DNA of 64,000 nucleotides from Gemmatimonadaceae bacterium (GTDB lineage: Bacteria; Gemmatimonadota; Gemmatimonadetes; Gemmatimonadales; Gemmatimonadaceae), in assembly GCA_020851455.1 (NCBI GenBank), contig JADZCT010000020.1, positions 62,001 to 126,000 of the forward strand, read 5' to 3'. The position numbers and the translations under genes are program-made. Each line of letters opens with the position of its first letter. Positions within the stretch are counted from its first letter, which is position 1. The notes beneath the pieces were generated by a model that saw only the letters and a list, made by a program, of their open reading frames with translations, was not told where the DNA came from and ran no database searches. Shown here piece after piece: positions 1 to 9,211 of this stretch.

Positions 1-910
1 CCATCTCGCGCAGGACTTCGTCGCCCGTCAGGTGGCCGAACTCGTCGTTGATCAGCTTGAAGTGATCAACGTCTATCGCGAGCATCGCCATCGCGTGCTT
101 CCCGCGAATCGCGCGTGAGGCCTCTCGCGCGCACAACTGGTCGAACCCGCGACGATTGAAACAGCCGGACAACGGATCCGTGAGCACCATCGCCTCGAGG
201 CGCACCCGCATCCTGTTGTACGCGCGCCCGACCAGCGTGATCGGGTCGGGCATGCGGTCGAGCGAATCGTCGTAGGGCGTGGAGAAATCCCCTTCCTGCG
301 CACGGTCGAACAGCGCCAGCACGCGGTCCAGGCGCCCAGTCACCTGCCCCTGCAGCAGCCCGAGCATCAGAGCGCCAATCAGGAAGATCGCGAGGTTCCA
401 GAACTCTTCTTCGGGGTGCTCCAGGCGCCCCGAGTTCGTGGCCAGGAATACCAGCACGCCATACCCCGCGGTTGAAGCCACGAGACTCACCACCGCTGCC
501 CGCATGCCGAAGTAGAGCCGCGCATATTGCACGAGAAACACGGCGAGGAGCAGGCCGCGCGAATACTGCACCGGTGGCGTCACGGCCCCCAGGATCACGA
601 AGATCAGCACCAGGTCGGCCACCAGCACGGAGTGAAGCAGCCGCGTTCCTGCCTGGCCGGTACGCTGGACGTGGCGCGTCACGATCTCGCAGAAGATCAG
701 GTAAGCCGCCACCGCCGCAGCACCCACGATCAGCGCATTCACGCTGCCGATCAGCGGCGAGAGAATGGACTCCGCGCTCAGCAGACCCGTCGCCTTGAAT
801 ATGAGCGCGGCAAACCCGACGGCCGCCGCAAAGCCGCGACGAAACCTCGCCTGCCAGAGCAGGATCTCGCCGTTCCACTGCGATGTTGAGAGCGACGGGT
901 CTGTGTGCAC
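1..910 (-). CDS. Membrane-anchored GGDEF protein (diguanylate cyclase-like), C-terminus cut by window edge
   Basis: The minus-strand frame is open from a GTG at 910 to the window edge, giving about 303 residues. The N-terminal 170 or so residues hold several hydrophobic segments. A polar linker resembling a HAMP region follows, then the start of a GGDEF domain with LTDPLSGCFNRRGF and LAIDVDHFKLINDEFGHLTG. The latter carries the metal-binding Asp and the substrate-binding Asn expected of the family. The GG(D/E)EF signature itself lies outside the window, so whether it makes c-di-GMP cannot be judged. An in-frame TAA lies just upstream of the GTG, and no ATG lies between, which supports this start. 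A TATATA box at 933-938 could be a -10 element, but no good -35 is seen. The gene is 82 bases downstream of, and co-directional with, the outer-membrane protein gene. Confidence 0.85.
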   Translation of the reverse strand, partial: MHTDPSLSTSQWNGEILLWQARFRRGFAAAVGFAALIFKATGLLSAESILSPLIGSVNALIVGAAAVAAYLIFCEIVTRHVQRTGQAGTRLLHSVLVADLVLIFVILGAVTPPVQYSRGLLLAVFLVQYARLYFGMRAAVVSLVASTAGYGVLVFLATNSGRLEHPEEEFWNLAIFLIGALMLGLLQGQVTGRLDRVLALFDRAQEGDFSTPYDDSLDRMPDPITLVGRAYNRMRVRLEAMVLTDPLSGCFNRRGFDQLCAREASRAIRGKHAMAMLAIDVDHFKLINDEFGHLTGDEVLREM

Positions 911-992
911 TGGCCGGCGGCAGATAGTGCCTTATATAGGGTATTGCGGGCGTCCAATCCGCAAGGTCCGTCCCGTTTCTTGACACCAGGAG

Positions 993-3398
993 CTAGAAAC
1001 GCGCGTCCACGCGAAGGTCGAGCCGCCACTGCGCCGCGGGCCAGATCCCCCGCGCGATGTCCATTCGCGCCAGTCCGTCGAGAACGGACCATCCCACGCC
1101 AGCGCCCGAGAGCGCGCGACCCGGCCTGCCGATGTCCGCCCGCGCGCCCGCCCAGCCAAGATCGCCAAAGGCGATCGTGCGGAAGCCAGGGTTCCGTGTG
1201 CCAATCTCCGTCCGCACCATCCAGAACGCGCTGCCAGCCGCCGTCAGCGCATTCTGCCCGGCGATCGTCTGGCCGCCACCCAGGTAGAACATTCGCTGTG
1301 GCGGAACCTCGCCCACCGCCGCACCAGCGCTGACCGTCAGCGCCGACGCCACTGGCCCCAGCGGCCCCGAGAGCGTCAGGTCGAACAATCCCCGCGCGTA
1401 AGTGGAGTCGCCCGTGGCTGCCTCGCCGCGCACGTCGGCCATGACGCGCAATCCGTCGGGGTCGAGGCCCCACTGCGGGCGAAGCCGCACCTTGGCGCCT
1501 GCAACGGCAATACGCGCGGCCGTCGGGTTTGAAATGAACCGCGGATCGTTGCCGCCCCCGAACAGCGTCCAGCGCGAGTGCACGCTGTCGCCCCACTGTT
1601 GCTCGCCAAAGAGGCGCAGTTCGACGCCGCCGCCCGTCTGCGGGGTGCGCACGAGTTCACCGCCCCAGGCACGGAAGTACGCGCCTTCGTCGCGGGCATA
1701 GAGCAGCGACGACAGCGACGCGCCGAACGAGAGCGGATTGCCCCAGTCGTTCGCCGCAACGAGACGCCGATACGCCGCGCCACGCCATGTCGTGCGGCCG
1801 TTCGACCGCCACGCGGCCAGTTCGCCGTTGAGCTGCCGGTCGGCGTACGACCCGCGAGCTGTGATCGAAGCCGAGTACCCATTGCCGAGCACGCTCGTGG
1901 CGGTCACTGCCGTCGAGATTCCCTCCACGCGGTTATAGCGCGTCTGGTTGAGGCCGTAGTCGAACACGGGCCTCTGCGGCCCCCAGCCGGGCTGCAACCC
2001 AAACGACAGCGCCTTGAGCAGCTCCTCGCGCTCGGCGGCGCCGAAAAGCTCGTCGCCAGCATCGTAGATGGAAGCCGGCAGGTCGGGCGAGTTGGCGAGC
2101 CTGGTCGAGTCGCAGGGAATGCGGGTGGCAACCCGCAGCGCGCCATCGTAGCGGGAGCGGTAAGTGACATACTCTCCGGACGATGCGCACGCCGCTGCCC
2201 GTTCCTTCACGATCGCCTCGGCCCGAGCGCGCAGGGCCTGCGTCACGAGCGAATCCCGCTCCTTCTTCGCGACACCTGCCTTCGTGAGACTGTCGCGCAG
2301 TTGCGACGCCCGGCTCCGCTCGGCGCCCGGGATCGCCGGAACCGAATCGAGTGCGTTCACGCTCTCATAGCGGAACCGTTGCTCGAACGTCACCGGCAAG
2401 CGCATCATGCTGACCTGGCCGTACCCTTCCACCGCCTGCGTGCGGGGCAGCCAGAACCGCTGGTTGTACAGCCCATACTCGATCGTGATGCCGGAGATGT
2501 CGGCCTTCATGGGCGAGAGCAGCGGCTTGAGCCAGAACGGCGGCTCGTCGCCGCCACGCCGTCGCCCGACGCTGTCGCTGCGCCGCCTCTCTTCCCGTTC
2601 GGTCGCCCAGATGTCCATCGGCGCGCTCAGCCGGTACACGGCCCGCACCAGCTGCGCGGTGCGCATGTCGAACCAGAACGACCCAACCGTCACCTGCCAC
2701 TTCGGCTCGCGTGCCACGATTCGCAGTTCCCGCAGCCTGATCGCCTGGCCATCGGGCAGGGTCATAGTGACGGAATCGCCGCTGGCGTACGTGTAGTACG
2801 CTTCCGCGCCGGTGGCCAGCGGATGCACGATGTTCCTGTCGTCAACCTCCGCGCGCGCCAAGCCGCTGCCCACCCACAGGTTGTCGCGCCCGGGAAAATA
2901 TGGCACCGGCGCCAGCGCGCTCCCGCTGGCGCTGCCTTCGCCGTTCTTTGCCACGGGCACAACCGAGCGGCTTCCCGTCATCTCGACCCATGCTCCCTGG
3001 CCACGACGCCACTGCACGCGCGCTGCGTCTTCCTGGCGGAACGCGAGACGCTCGCGACCGAGCGCGGCCACGCCGAGCCCGACCGACACGCGCTCATATA
3101 CCCTGGCGTCGTAACTGAGGAGAGTCGTGTCCTGCTCCATGCGCGCCACGCGCGCACGCTCGACGAGCGAGCGCGCCTCGGGATCCTTGAATGCCGTCGC
3201 GAGGTGCTCCGCAGTTACGGGGATCCTGCGCACGGGCTGACTCCTGCCCGTAGTGTCGTCGCGAAGCTCTTCCATCGCGGCCTGCACCTGCGCTGCCCGA
3301 GCGACGGCACTGTCGGCCCCCGTCCGCCCGCCGATACGCACGGTGACCTGACCCTGAAGCATCAACGCCACGGGCAGAAGCAGTGAAGAAATCGCCAT
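993..3398 (-). CDS. Large outer-membrane protein with BamA/Omp85-like C-terminal barrel
   Basis: About 801 residues from the ATG at 3398, chosen because it gives a signal peptide (MAISSLLLPVALMLQGQ). Longer in-frame starts would bury it. Residues after the signal form a charged periplasmic part with DUF-like beta-rich segments. The C-terminal third is rich in alternating Gly/aromatic strands with a YLGGGQTIAGQNAL-type segment and ends in Phe (DARF). Both are typical of Omp85/TPS-type beta-barrels inserted by the BAM machinery. Central polar loops mention no enzymatic motif that I recognise. No purine-rich ribosome site precedes the ATG. Function is unknown; the barrel assignment rests on pattern, not on a profile match. 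An OmpA-like or TonB receptor seems less likely because no plug or OmpA domain is visible. Confidence 0.75.
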   Translation of the reverse strand: MAISSLLLPVALMLQGQVTVRIGGRTGADSAVARAAQVQAAMEELRDDTTGRSQPVRRIPVTAEHLATAFKDPEARSLVERARVARMEQDTTLLSYDARVYERVSVGLGVAALGRERLAFRQEDAARVQWRRGQGAWVEMTGSRSVVPVAKNGEGSASGSALAPVPYFPGRDNLWVGSGLARAEVDDRNIVHPLATGAEAYYTYASGDSVTMTLPDGQAIRLRELRIVAREPKWQVTVGSFWFDMRTAQLVRAVYRLSAPMDIWATEREERRRSDSVGRRRGGDEPPFWLKPLLSPMKADISGITIEYGLYNQRFWLPRTQAVEGYGQVSMMRLPVTFEQRFRYESVNALDSVPAIPGAERSRASQLRDSLTKAGVAKKERDSLVTQALRARAEAIVKERAAACASSGEYVTYRSRYDGALRVATRIPCDSTRLANSPDLPASIYDAGDELFGAAEREELLKALSFGLQPGWGPQRPVFDYGLNQTRYNRVEGISTAVTATSVLGNGYSASITARGSYADRQLNGELAAWRSNGRTTWRGAAYRRLVAANDWGNPLSFGASLSSLLYARDEGAYFRAWGGELVRTPQTGGGVELRLFGEQQWGDSVHSRWTLFGGGNDPRFISNPTAARIAVAGAKVRLRPQWGLDPDGLRVMADVRGEAATGDSTYARGLFDLTLSGPLGPVASALTVSAGAAVGEVPPQRMFYLGGGQTIAGQNALTAAGSAFWMVRTEIGTRNPGFRTIAFGDLGWAGARADIGRPGRALSGAGVGWSVLDGLARMDIARGIWPAAQWRLDLRVDARF

Positions 3399-3614
3399 CG
3401 GAAGGAGGGGGGAGGTGAACTCGCGCGCGGCGCCTGTCGAAAGATGATACGCTACCGGCTGACTAATGGTTTCCCTGTCGTTCCGCCGACAAATCCCTGA
3501 CAGCGCCATTCCTCACGCTCCACGAGATTCATGTGACGAACCTGCGGAGGATTTCGCTCTGCGTGCGCGGTGCGCGACGCGCATGGGTATCGCTTGCAAA
3601 GGGGAGGGGACCGC

Positions 3615-4178
3615 ATGAACGCTCTCAAGTGGGTCGCCATCGCGGGCGCGTTTGGAGTCGCCAGCGCGTGCAGCCACAGCCCGACCGGCCCGGCAACGCT
3701 GGAGTCAATGCAGCCATCGCTCGACGCGGTGGATCCCGTGGCAATCACCTTTCAGGCAACGCACGGGCTTCCGGGCGGGCCGTACGGCGCCCGCGGCGGC
3801 TCGCCGTTCATGGGCGGGATGGCGTTCGGCGGTTCGCCGATGGACGGCGGCCGCGGACCGGCGGCACAGCTGCCCGAAGGCATCCGGCTGACCGACGCCC
3901 AGTCAGCCCAGATCCAGGCACTCGTCACCGCGTTCCTCGCCGCGAACGCTTCCGACATCGCCGCGCTCGCGGCTGCGCACAGCGCCGCGCGGGATGCTGT
4001 GCGGGCCGGCGCAACGCGCGACTCCGTGCGCTCGATCCTCGACGCAGCCCGCTCCGCGGCCGATCGCCTGCGCGCGGCTGCAGATGCGTTGCACACGGCG
4101 ATCTGGGCTGTGCTCTCCGACGCACAGCGAACGTGGATTGGATCACACAAGCCAGACCGGCCGCTCCGCATGCCGTAA
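3615..4178 (+). CDS. Lipoprotein with LTxxQ-type (Spy/CpxP-like) helical domain
   Basis: 187 residues. The ATG at 3615 is chosen because it follows a GGGGAGGGG ribosome site by about seven bases and starts a lipoprotein signal (MNALKWVAIAGAFGVASACS) with a clear lipobox ending in Cys. A Gly/Pro-rich stretch (PGGPYGARGGSPFMGG) follows. The C-terminal two thirds are alpha-helical and Ala-rich, beginning with IRLTDAQSAQIQAL and closing with LSDAQRTWI. This spaced pair of Leu-Thr/Ser-x-x-Gln motifs resembles the periplasmic Spy/CpxP stress chaperones, though similarity is only at motif level. It stands alone between a divergent gene and a hairpin terminator, so it is probably monocistronic. Confidence 0.75.
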   Translation: MNALKWVAIAGAFGVASACSHSPTGPATLESMQPSLDAVDPVAITFQATHGLPGGPYGARGGSPFMGGMAFGGSPMDGGRGPAAQLPEGIRLTDAQSAQIQALVTAFLAANASDIAALAAAHSAARDAVRAGATRDSVRSILDAARSAADRLRAAADALHTAIWAVLSDAQRTWIGSHKPDRPLRMP

Positions 4179-4206
4179 CGCAGCGCCACGTCAATCGTGC
4201 TCATCG

Positions 4207-4230
4207 GGGGGAAGCCGTGCGGCTTCCCCC
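4207..4230 (+). terminator. Hairpin terminator after the LTxxQ lipoprotein gene
   Basis: Perfect 10-bp stem (GGGGGAAGCC / GGCTTCCCCC) with a GTGC loop, 28 bases after the stop codon of the lipoprotein gene. It lacks a long T tract (TTC only follows), so intrinsic termination is likely but not certain. Confidence 0.7.
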
Positions 4231-4310
4231 TTCATGCGTCCCCGCCCCCCCCCAAGGATCCCGGTCGCAGCAGTTCACGCCGCCTCCCTCTCAAGTAGCT
4301 TTGTCCAACG

Positions 4311-7300
4311 ATGCCCGCCCTCCTCACGGTCGTGTTCATCCTGTCTGGCGCAGCCGGCCTGATGTACGAGTCCATCTGGAGCCGATACCTCGGCCTCTTC
4401 GTCGGGCACGCGGCCTACGCACAGGTCATCGTCCTCGTCATCTACCTGGGCGGAATGTCCGCCGGCGCCGCGATTGCGGCCCGCCGCTCGGAGCGAATCC
4501 GTGACCCGCTGATCGGCTATGCGATCATCGAAATCGCCGTTGGCGTCATAGGCCTCTTCTTTCACGAACTGTTCCTGGGCGTGAGCGCAGTTGCCTACGG
4601 CTCGCTGTTCCCCGCGCTCGCAGACGGCCCACTGCTGGTCGTGGTGAAGTGGACGCTCGCCGCGCTGCTCATCCTTCCGCAGGCGGTTCTCCTCGGCATG
4701 ACGTTCCCGCTCATGACCGCCGGCTTCCTGCGCCGCGTCTCGCCCGACGGCCATGAAAGCAGCGGCCGCGTGCTTGGAATCCTTTACTTCGCGAACTCGA
4801 TCGGGGCCGCCGCCGGGGTCCTGGTCGCCGGGTTCTACCTCATCCGCATGGTGGGCCTGCCCGGCACGATTATTTCTGCGGCTTCGATCAACCTCCTCGT
4901 CGGCTTCGCTGTGTACGGTGCCGTGCGCCTGACGGGCGGCGAAGTCGAACACGCGGCTCCCATGCTCGCCGGCGCCACGGCCGCACCGCCGCCGCCCGAC
5001 GGCTCGCCGTCCGTAGCGGCCGCCATCGCCGACCAACCCGCAGCGCCTCGCGGAGCCGAGCAAGTCCGGCAGGCAGAGCAGCCGCCGACGCCGCTCCTGG
5101 ATCTGCCGATTCTATGGCGCGTGATGCTCGCCGTCGCTGCCGGTACGGCGCTCTCGAGCTTCATCTACGAGATCGCGTGGGTGCGCATGCTGTCGCTCGT
5201 GCTCGGCAGCGCAACTCACTCGTTCGAACTGATGCTCTCGGCGTTCATCCTCGGCCTCGCGTTCGGCGCGTTCTGGGTGCGGAACCGCGCAGACGCATTC
5301 CGCGACCCGCTGCGCGCGCTCGCCGTGACTCAGTGGGCCATGGGCGGACTCGCCGTCCTCACGCTCAGCGCGTACCTCCAGAGCTTCGACTGGATGGCTT
5401 TCCTCATCCAGGGCCTCGACCAGAACCAGCAGGGATACTCGCTGTTCACTGTGGCCAAGTACGGCATCGCGATGGCGGTCATGCTCCCGGCGACGTTCTG
5501 CGCGGGAATCACGCTTCCGCTCATCACGCGCATCCTCCTCGCGGCTGGCGGCGGCGAACGCGCCATCGGTGCCGTGTACAGCGTCAATACCCTCGGATCC
5601 ATCGTTGGCGCCGGGCTCGCCGCGCTGGTGCTGATGCCACTCCTCGGGTTGAAGGCACTGCTGATCGCCGGCGGCGTCATTGACATGGTGCTTGGCGTCT
5701 GGCTCATGTTCATCGCCGGTCGCGCCAGCGCGCAGACGCGCAAGTTCGCGGTCGCCCTCATAGGAGCCACCGTGCTCGTGGTCGCCGGCGGCGCGCTCAA
5801 CGCCGACTTCGACCGCGGAATCCTGGTCAGCGGCGTTTACCGCTACGGCACGGTTCCCGCCCCCGGCGAACGGTCAGCGGGTATCGTGTTCTACCGCGAC
5901 GGCCGCACGGCCACCGTCAGCGTCCGCAAGGGCAACGATGGCAGCTACTCCATCTCGACGAACGGAAAGCCCGACGCTTCGCTCTCGCCCCGCTGGTTCG
6001 ACACCACCGATGTCACCGCGGCTTATCGCATTGATGGCGACGAATCCACGCAGGCCCTGCTCCCCATGACCACGCTCGCTCACGTGCCACACGCGCGCTA
6101 CGCGGCCGTGATCGGGAACGGCTCAGGGATGTCGAGCCACTTCCTCCTCGCCAGCCCCGAAATCGAGCAGCTCGTCACGATTGACATCGAGCCCGAGATG
6201 GTGAAGGGCTCGCACATGTTCTACCCGGTCAACCGGCGGGTATTCGACGATCCCCGCTCGCGCTTCGTTTACGACGATGCCAAGAGCTTCTTCGCCGCAA
6301 CCAACCGGAAGTTCGACCTCATCCTGTCGGAGCCGTCGAACCCGTGGGTGAGCGGGGTGAGCGGCCTCTTCACGGACGAGTTCTACCAGCGGATCCGAAC
6401 CTACCTCACGCCCGACGGCGTCTTCGGACAGTGGCTCCACCTGTACGAGATCAACGACGGCCTTGTGCTCTCGGTGATCGAGGCGGTGCACCGCAACTTC
6501 CCGTCGTACGACATCTACTTCGCCGCCGACGTTGACATCCTGGTGGTCGCGTCGAACAAGCCGCGGCTGCCGCAGCCGGACTGGTCCGTCTACCAGCTGC
6601 CGCTGCTCGCGAAGGATCTGCGCCGATTCTACCCCGTCACAGCCGAGGCGCTGACCAGCACGCACCTCGCGTCACGCGAGGCCCTCGCCCCGCTGATCGG
6701 CGACGCGGAAGGGCCGAACTCCGACTTCTTCCCGATCCTCGACCTAGGCACCGAGAAGACACGCTACGAAAAGCGGATCGCAACCGGCTTCACGGGACTC
6801 GGCAGCGATCGCTTCGACGTTGCCGCGCTCATCGAGGGCCGCCGCATCGGGGCCGGCACCGACACCCGCGCTCCACTCGACATCGCGAGCGTGCGGATGC
6901 GCGCCCTCGGGGCAGCGCTGCGGTCGCAGCATGCGGACCCCGTCGCCACCGACGACGAGCCGTTCCTGCGCGCCGCGAAGTCGCGCCGCGAGGTGCTGCA
7001 GGACAGGATGAACGCGGCCCGCGCACCTTCGGACTGGCGTGACTTCATCGCCGCCGCGATGGTCGTGGAGAAGGATCTCCACGGCGGTACGATGGGGTGG
7101 GTTGACGACGGGTTCTACCGTCAGGTCGCTACGTTTGCCCGGGCACGCGGCGCCCCGGCCGAAGCACAGTCGGCAATCGCGTTCATGCACGGCGTGGCCT
7201 CGTACGACTGGCCGGAGGCGGCAGGCGAGGTTGACCCGCTGCTCAAGGCGTTCGAGGACGGCCGCCGATGGCTCGACCCGGACTCGTTCCGAGACGGCGC

Positions 7301-7481
7301 CGTCGTTGCGCTGCTCAGGACCGGCAATGCTACGAAGGCGCGCACGGTCTTCAACCGGATGGCGCAGTACGCCGTGCGCAGGGCGGACGACCTTCGCGTC
7401 AGGATGCTCGGAGCAGTGGTGGCAGCGGCAGCCGGGCCCGCAGCCGACTCCACGGGCGCGGATTCGCCGCCGCGGGATTGA
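4311..7481 (+). CDS. Polytopic membrane protein fused to a spermidine-synthase-like (aminopropyltransferase-fold) domain
   Basis: 1056 residues. Residues 1-210 carry about six membrane spans. An Ala/Pro-rich linker follows (about 220-260), then a second membrane block (about 265-490), a beta-rich segment, and a Rossmann methyltransferase-fold domain (about 595-750) beginning at AAVIGNGSGM. This is the architecture called fused MFS/spermidine synthase. The glycine loop reads GNGSGM rather than GGGDGG, and the catalytic-loop motif reads LSEPSNPWVSG rather than DSTDP. The two Asp residues that bind and activate substrates in true spermidine synthases are therefore absent, and an aminopropyltransferase role is unlikely. 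The C-terminal 300 residues are helical and unassigned. Substrate unknown. The gene is convergent with the next one, 29 bases apart. Confidence 0.85.
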   Translation: MPALLTVVFILSGAAGLMYESIWSRYLGLFVGHAAYAQVIVLVIYLGGMSAGAAIAARRSERIRDPLIGYAIIEIAVGVIGLFFHELFLGVSAVAYGSLFPALADGPLLVVVKWTLAALLILPQAVLLGMTFPLMTAGFLRRVSPDGHESSGRVLGILYFANSIGAAAGVLVAGFYLIRMVGLPGTIISAASINLLVGFAVYGAVRLTGGEVEHAAPMLAGATAAPPPPDGSPSVAAAIADQPAAPRGAEQVRQAEQPPTPLLDLPILWRVMLAVAAGTALSSFIYEIAWVRMLSLVLGSATHSFELMLSAFILGLAFGAFWVRNRADAFRDPLRALAVTQWAMGGLAVLTLSAYLQSFDWMAFLIQGLDQNQQGYSLFTVAKYGIAMAVMLPATFCAGITLPLITRILLAAGGGERAIGAVYSVNTLGSIVGAGLAALVLMPLLGLKALLIAGGVIDMVLGVWLMFIAGRASAQTRKFAVALIGATVLVVAGGALNADFDRGILVSGVYRYGTVPAPGERSAGIVFYRDGRTATVSVRKGNDGSYSISTNGKPDASLSPRWFDTTDVTAAYRIDGDESTQALLPMTTLAHVPHARYAAVIGNGSGMSSHFLLASPEIEQLVTIDIEPEMVKGSHMFYPVNRRVFDDPRSRFVYDDAKSFFAATNRKFDLILSEPSNPWVSGVSGLFTDEFYQRIRTYLTPDGVFGQWLHLYEINDGLVLSVIEAVHRNFPSYDIYFAADVDILVVASNKPRLPQPDWSVYQLPLLAKDLRRFYPVTAEALTSTHLASREALAPLIGDAEGPNSDFFPILDLGTEKTRYEKRIATGFTGLGSDRFDVAALIEGRRIGAGTDTRAPLDIASVRMRALGAALRSQHADPVATDDEPFLRAAKSRREVLQDRMNAARAPSDWRDFIAAAMVVEKDLHGGTMGWVDDGFYRQVATFARARGAPAEAQSAIAFMHGVASYDWPEAAGEVDPLLKAFEDGRRWLDPDSFRDGAVVALLRTGNATKARTVFNRMAQYAVRRADDLRVRMLGAVVAAAAGPAADSTGADSPPRD

Positions 7482-7510
7482 AGCAGCGCGCCCACGCAGG
7501 GGCGCACCGC

Positions 7511-9094
7511 CTATCTCTTTCGAAGCACCGTACCAGGCCTGGCGGCGGTAGGCGCTCCCTCCGCCACGACCGCCTGTCCCTCCACGAATACCCACTCGAT
7601 CCCGGCGGGGTACTGGTGCGGCGCCTCGAACGTCCCCTTGTCGGCTACCGTAGCCGGGTCGAACACCGTTATGTCCGCCGCGCACCCCTCACGAATGCAT
7701 CCGCGGTCGGACAGGCCCAGCCGCCGGGCCGGCATGCCAGTCATCTTGTTGACCGCCTGCTCCAGCGTGAGGACGCGTTGCACGCGCACGTACTCACCCA
7801 GAACACGGGGAAACGTGCCGTAGTTGCGGGGATGCGGCACGCCGGTACCCGGCTGCGAGAGCCGCCCATCGCTGGCGATCATGGTCAGCGGATGCGCCAT
7901 GATGCGCCGAACGTCGCCCTCGTCCATCACGTGAAACACGCACGAAGCACCGCCTTTGAGCACGACGTCAATCACCACGCGCACGGCGTTCTCCGGCGTT
8001 GGCTCCTGGCCACCGCGCCTGACGAGGTCTGCGAGCGTCCTGCCATCGAGCGAGTGATCCCACGCAACGCTCGCGAACTGCACGCGGGAAATGTCGCCGC
8101 CCCCGCGATCGTTCTTCAGCAGGTCGAGGATCCCCGCCTCGATCGCGTTTCGAAGCTCCGGGTCTCCGAGCCGCTTTCGAAACTCCTCGCGCCCCCCGGC
8201 AAGCGCCCACGCTGGCACGAGCACGTCGAATCCGGTGGAACTCGCCGTGTACGGATACTGATCCATCATTACGTCCGTTCCTGCCGCGCGCGCCGAATCA
8301 ACCATCCGGAGCGTCTCGACGCTCTTGCCCCACATCTTCTGGCCAATCGCCTTGTGATGCGTGAGTACTACCGGAATCTTCGCTCGACGTCCGATCTCGA
8401 GCGCCTCCGCCACGCCCGACAGCAGGCCCAGCCCTTCGTTCCGGAGGTGCGACGTGTAGATGCCGCCGCCACGCGCTGCAACCTTCGCCAGTTCCACCAC
8501 TTCGTCCACGTTCGAGTACGTGCCGGGAACGTAAAGGAGCCCGGTGCTGAGCCCGAACGCGCCTTCGCTCATTGCCCGCGCAACCATCCCCCGCATCGTA
8601 TCGAGCTCGGCGGAGGTCGGCGCGCGGTTGGCGGTGCCCATCACCGTGCGCCTGATCGTGTTGTGGCCAACCAGGTACGCGACGTTGATTCCCAGCCCCG
8701 CGCGACTGGCGGAATCGAGGTATGGCTTGAACGGCCACGGGCCGCCGCCGTCCGGCCCGCCGACGGCCAGTGTCACGCCTTGGCGGGCAGCGCTCTGCGC
8801 GTCGGGCATCTGCAGGAGCGGCTCGAGGTGCGCATGCAGGTCTATGAAACCCGGCGCCACCACGTGACCGCGTACGTCAATCACGCGCCTTGCCTGCGAC
8901 GTGGGAATCGGCCCACGCGCTACGCGCACAATGCGATTCCCTGCTATAGCGACCGAGCCGGCATAGCGCGCAGCCCCGGAGCCGTCCACTATCGTTGCAT
9001 TTGACAGCACTATGTCGTATTGCTGCGCGCCCAGCGTGGCCGCCGCGGCAAGGCCCGCGGCCAGGATGGATACGACGTTCGTCCGAATGTCCAC
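7511..9094 (-). CDS. Exported N-acyl-D-amino-acid deacylase-type amidohydrolase
   Basis: 527 residues from a GTG at 9094. A signal peptide (to about residue 23, ending LGAQ) is followed by the amidohydrolase N-terminal beta sandwich (DIVLSNATIVDGSG). The metal-binding strand comes next, APGFIDLHAHLEPL, then a TIM-barrel with GHNTIRRTVMG, SFGLSTG-type and TSHLRNEG segments. C-terminal ASDGRLSQPGTGVPHPRNYG and MTGMPARRLGL are characteristic of the D-aminoacylase subgroup. These zinc enzymes release D-amino acids from N-acyl derivatives. Here an exported form would act on peptidoglycan- or peptide-derived substrates, which fits the peptidase-rich neighbourhood. Substrate specificity is inference. 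The gene is divergent from the HEAT-cyclophilin gene across a short region holding a 9-bp inverted repeat. Confidence 0.9.
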   Translation of the reverse strand: MDIRTNVVSILAAGLAAAATLGAQQYDIVLSNATIVDGSGAARYAGSVAIAGNRIVRVARGPIPTSQARRVIDVRGHVVAPGFIDLHAHLEPLLQMPDAQSAARQGVTLAVGGPDGGGPWPFKPYLDSASRAGLGINVAYLVGHNTIRRTVMGTANRAPTSAELDTMRGMVARAMSEGAFGLSTGLLYVPGTYSNVDEVVELAKVAARGGGIYTSHLRNEGLGLLSGVAEALEIGRRAKIPVVLTHHKAIGQKMWGKSVETLRMVDSARAAGTDVMMDQYPYTASSTGFDVLVPAWALAGGREEFRKRLGDPELRNAIEAGILDLLKNDRGGGDISRVQFASVAWDHSLDGRTLADLVRRGGQEPTPENAVRVVIDVVLKGGASCVFHVMDEGDVRRIMAHPLTMIASDGRLSQPGTGVPHPRNYGTFPRVLGEYVRVQRVLTLEQAVNKMTGMPARRLGLSDRGCIREGCAADITVFDPATVADKGTFEAPHQYPAGIEWVFVEGQAVVAEGAPTAARPGTVLRKR

Positions 9095-9104
9095 GGCCGG
9101 CTCC

Positions 9105-9191
9105 GGTGCGGTTAACGCAAACCTACGCGGGATACTGGCGGTGGGGGAGGTGAAGGCGCTACATCACCCCGGAGGACAACGCAACCGCACC
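9105..9191. repeat. 9-bp inverted repeat in a divergent promoter region
   Basis: GGTGCGGTT at 9105-9113 and its exact reverse complement AACCGCACC at 9183-9191 frame the space between the D-aminoacylase gene (minus) and the HEAT-cyclophilin gene (plus). An AACGCAA heptamer also occurs next to both arms. It could be an operator pair or a loop-forming site; no function can be assigned from sequence. Confidence 0.5.
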
Positions 9192-9211
9192 GCAAGGAGT
9201 AACGCCGAATC

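Noticed and set aside
933-938. TATATA as a firm promoter of the GGDEF gene
   Set aside because: No -35 at a workable distance, and the predicted leader would be very short. Mentioned only as a possibility.
1578-3386. Long plus-strand open frame (602 codons) opposite the outer-membrane protein
   Set aside because: Composition is Arg/His/Pro-rich with no domain or signal, and the minus strand carries a clear signal peptide and barrel. It is a GC-bias shadow.
6300-6380. True spermidine synthase active site
   Set aside because: The Asp residues of the glycine loop and DSTDP motif are absent, so the enzyme name was not used.
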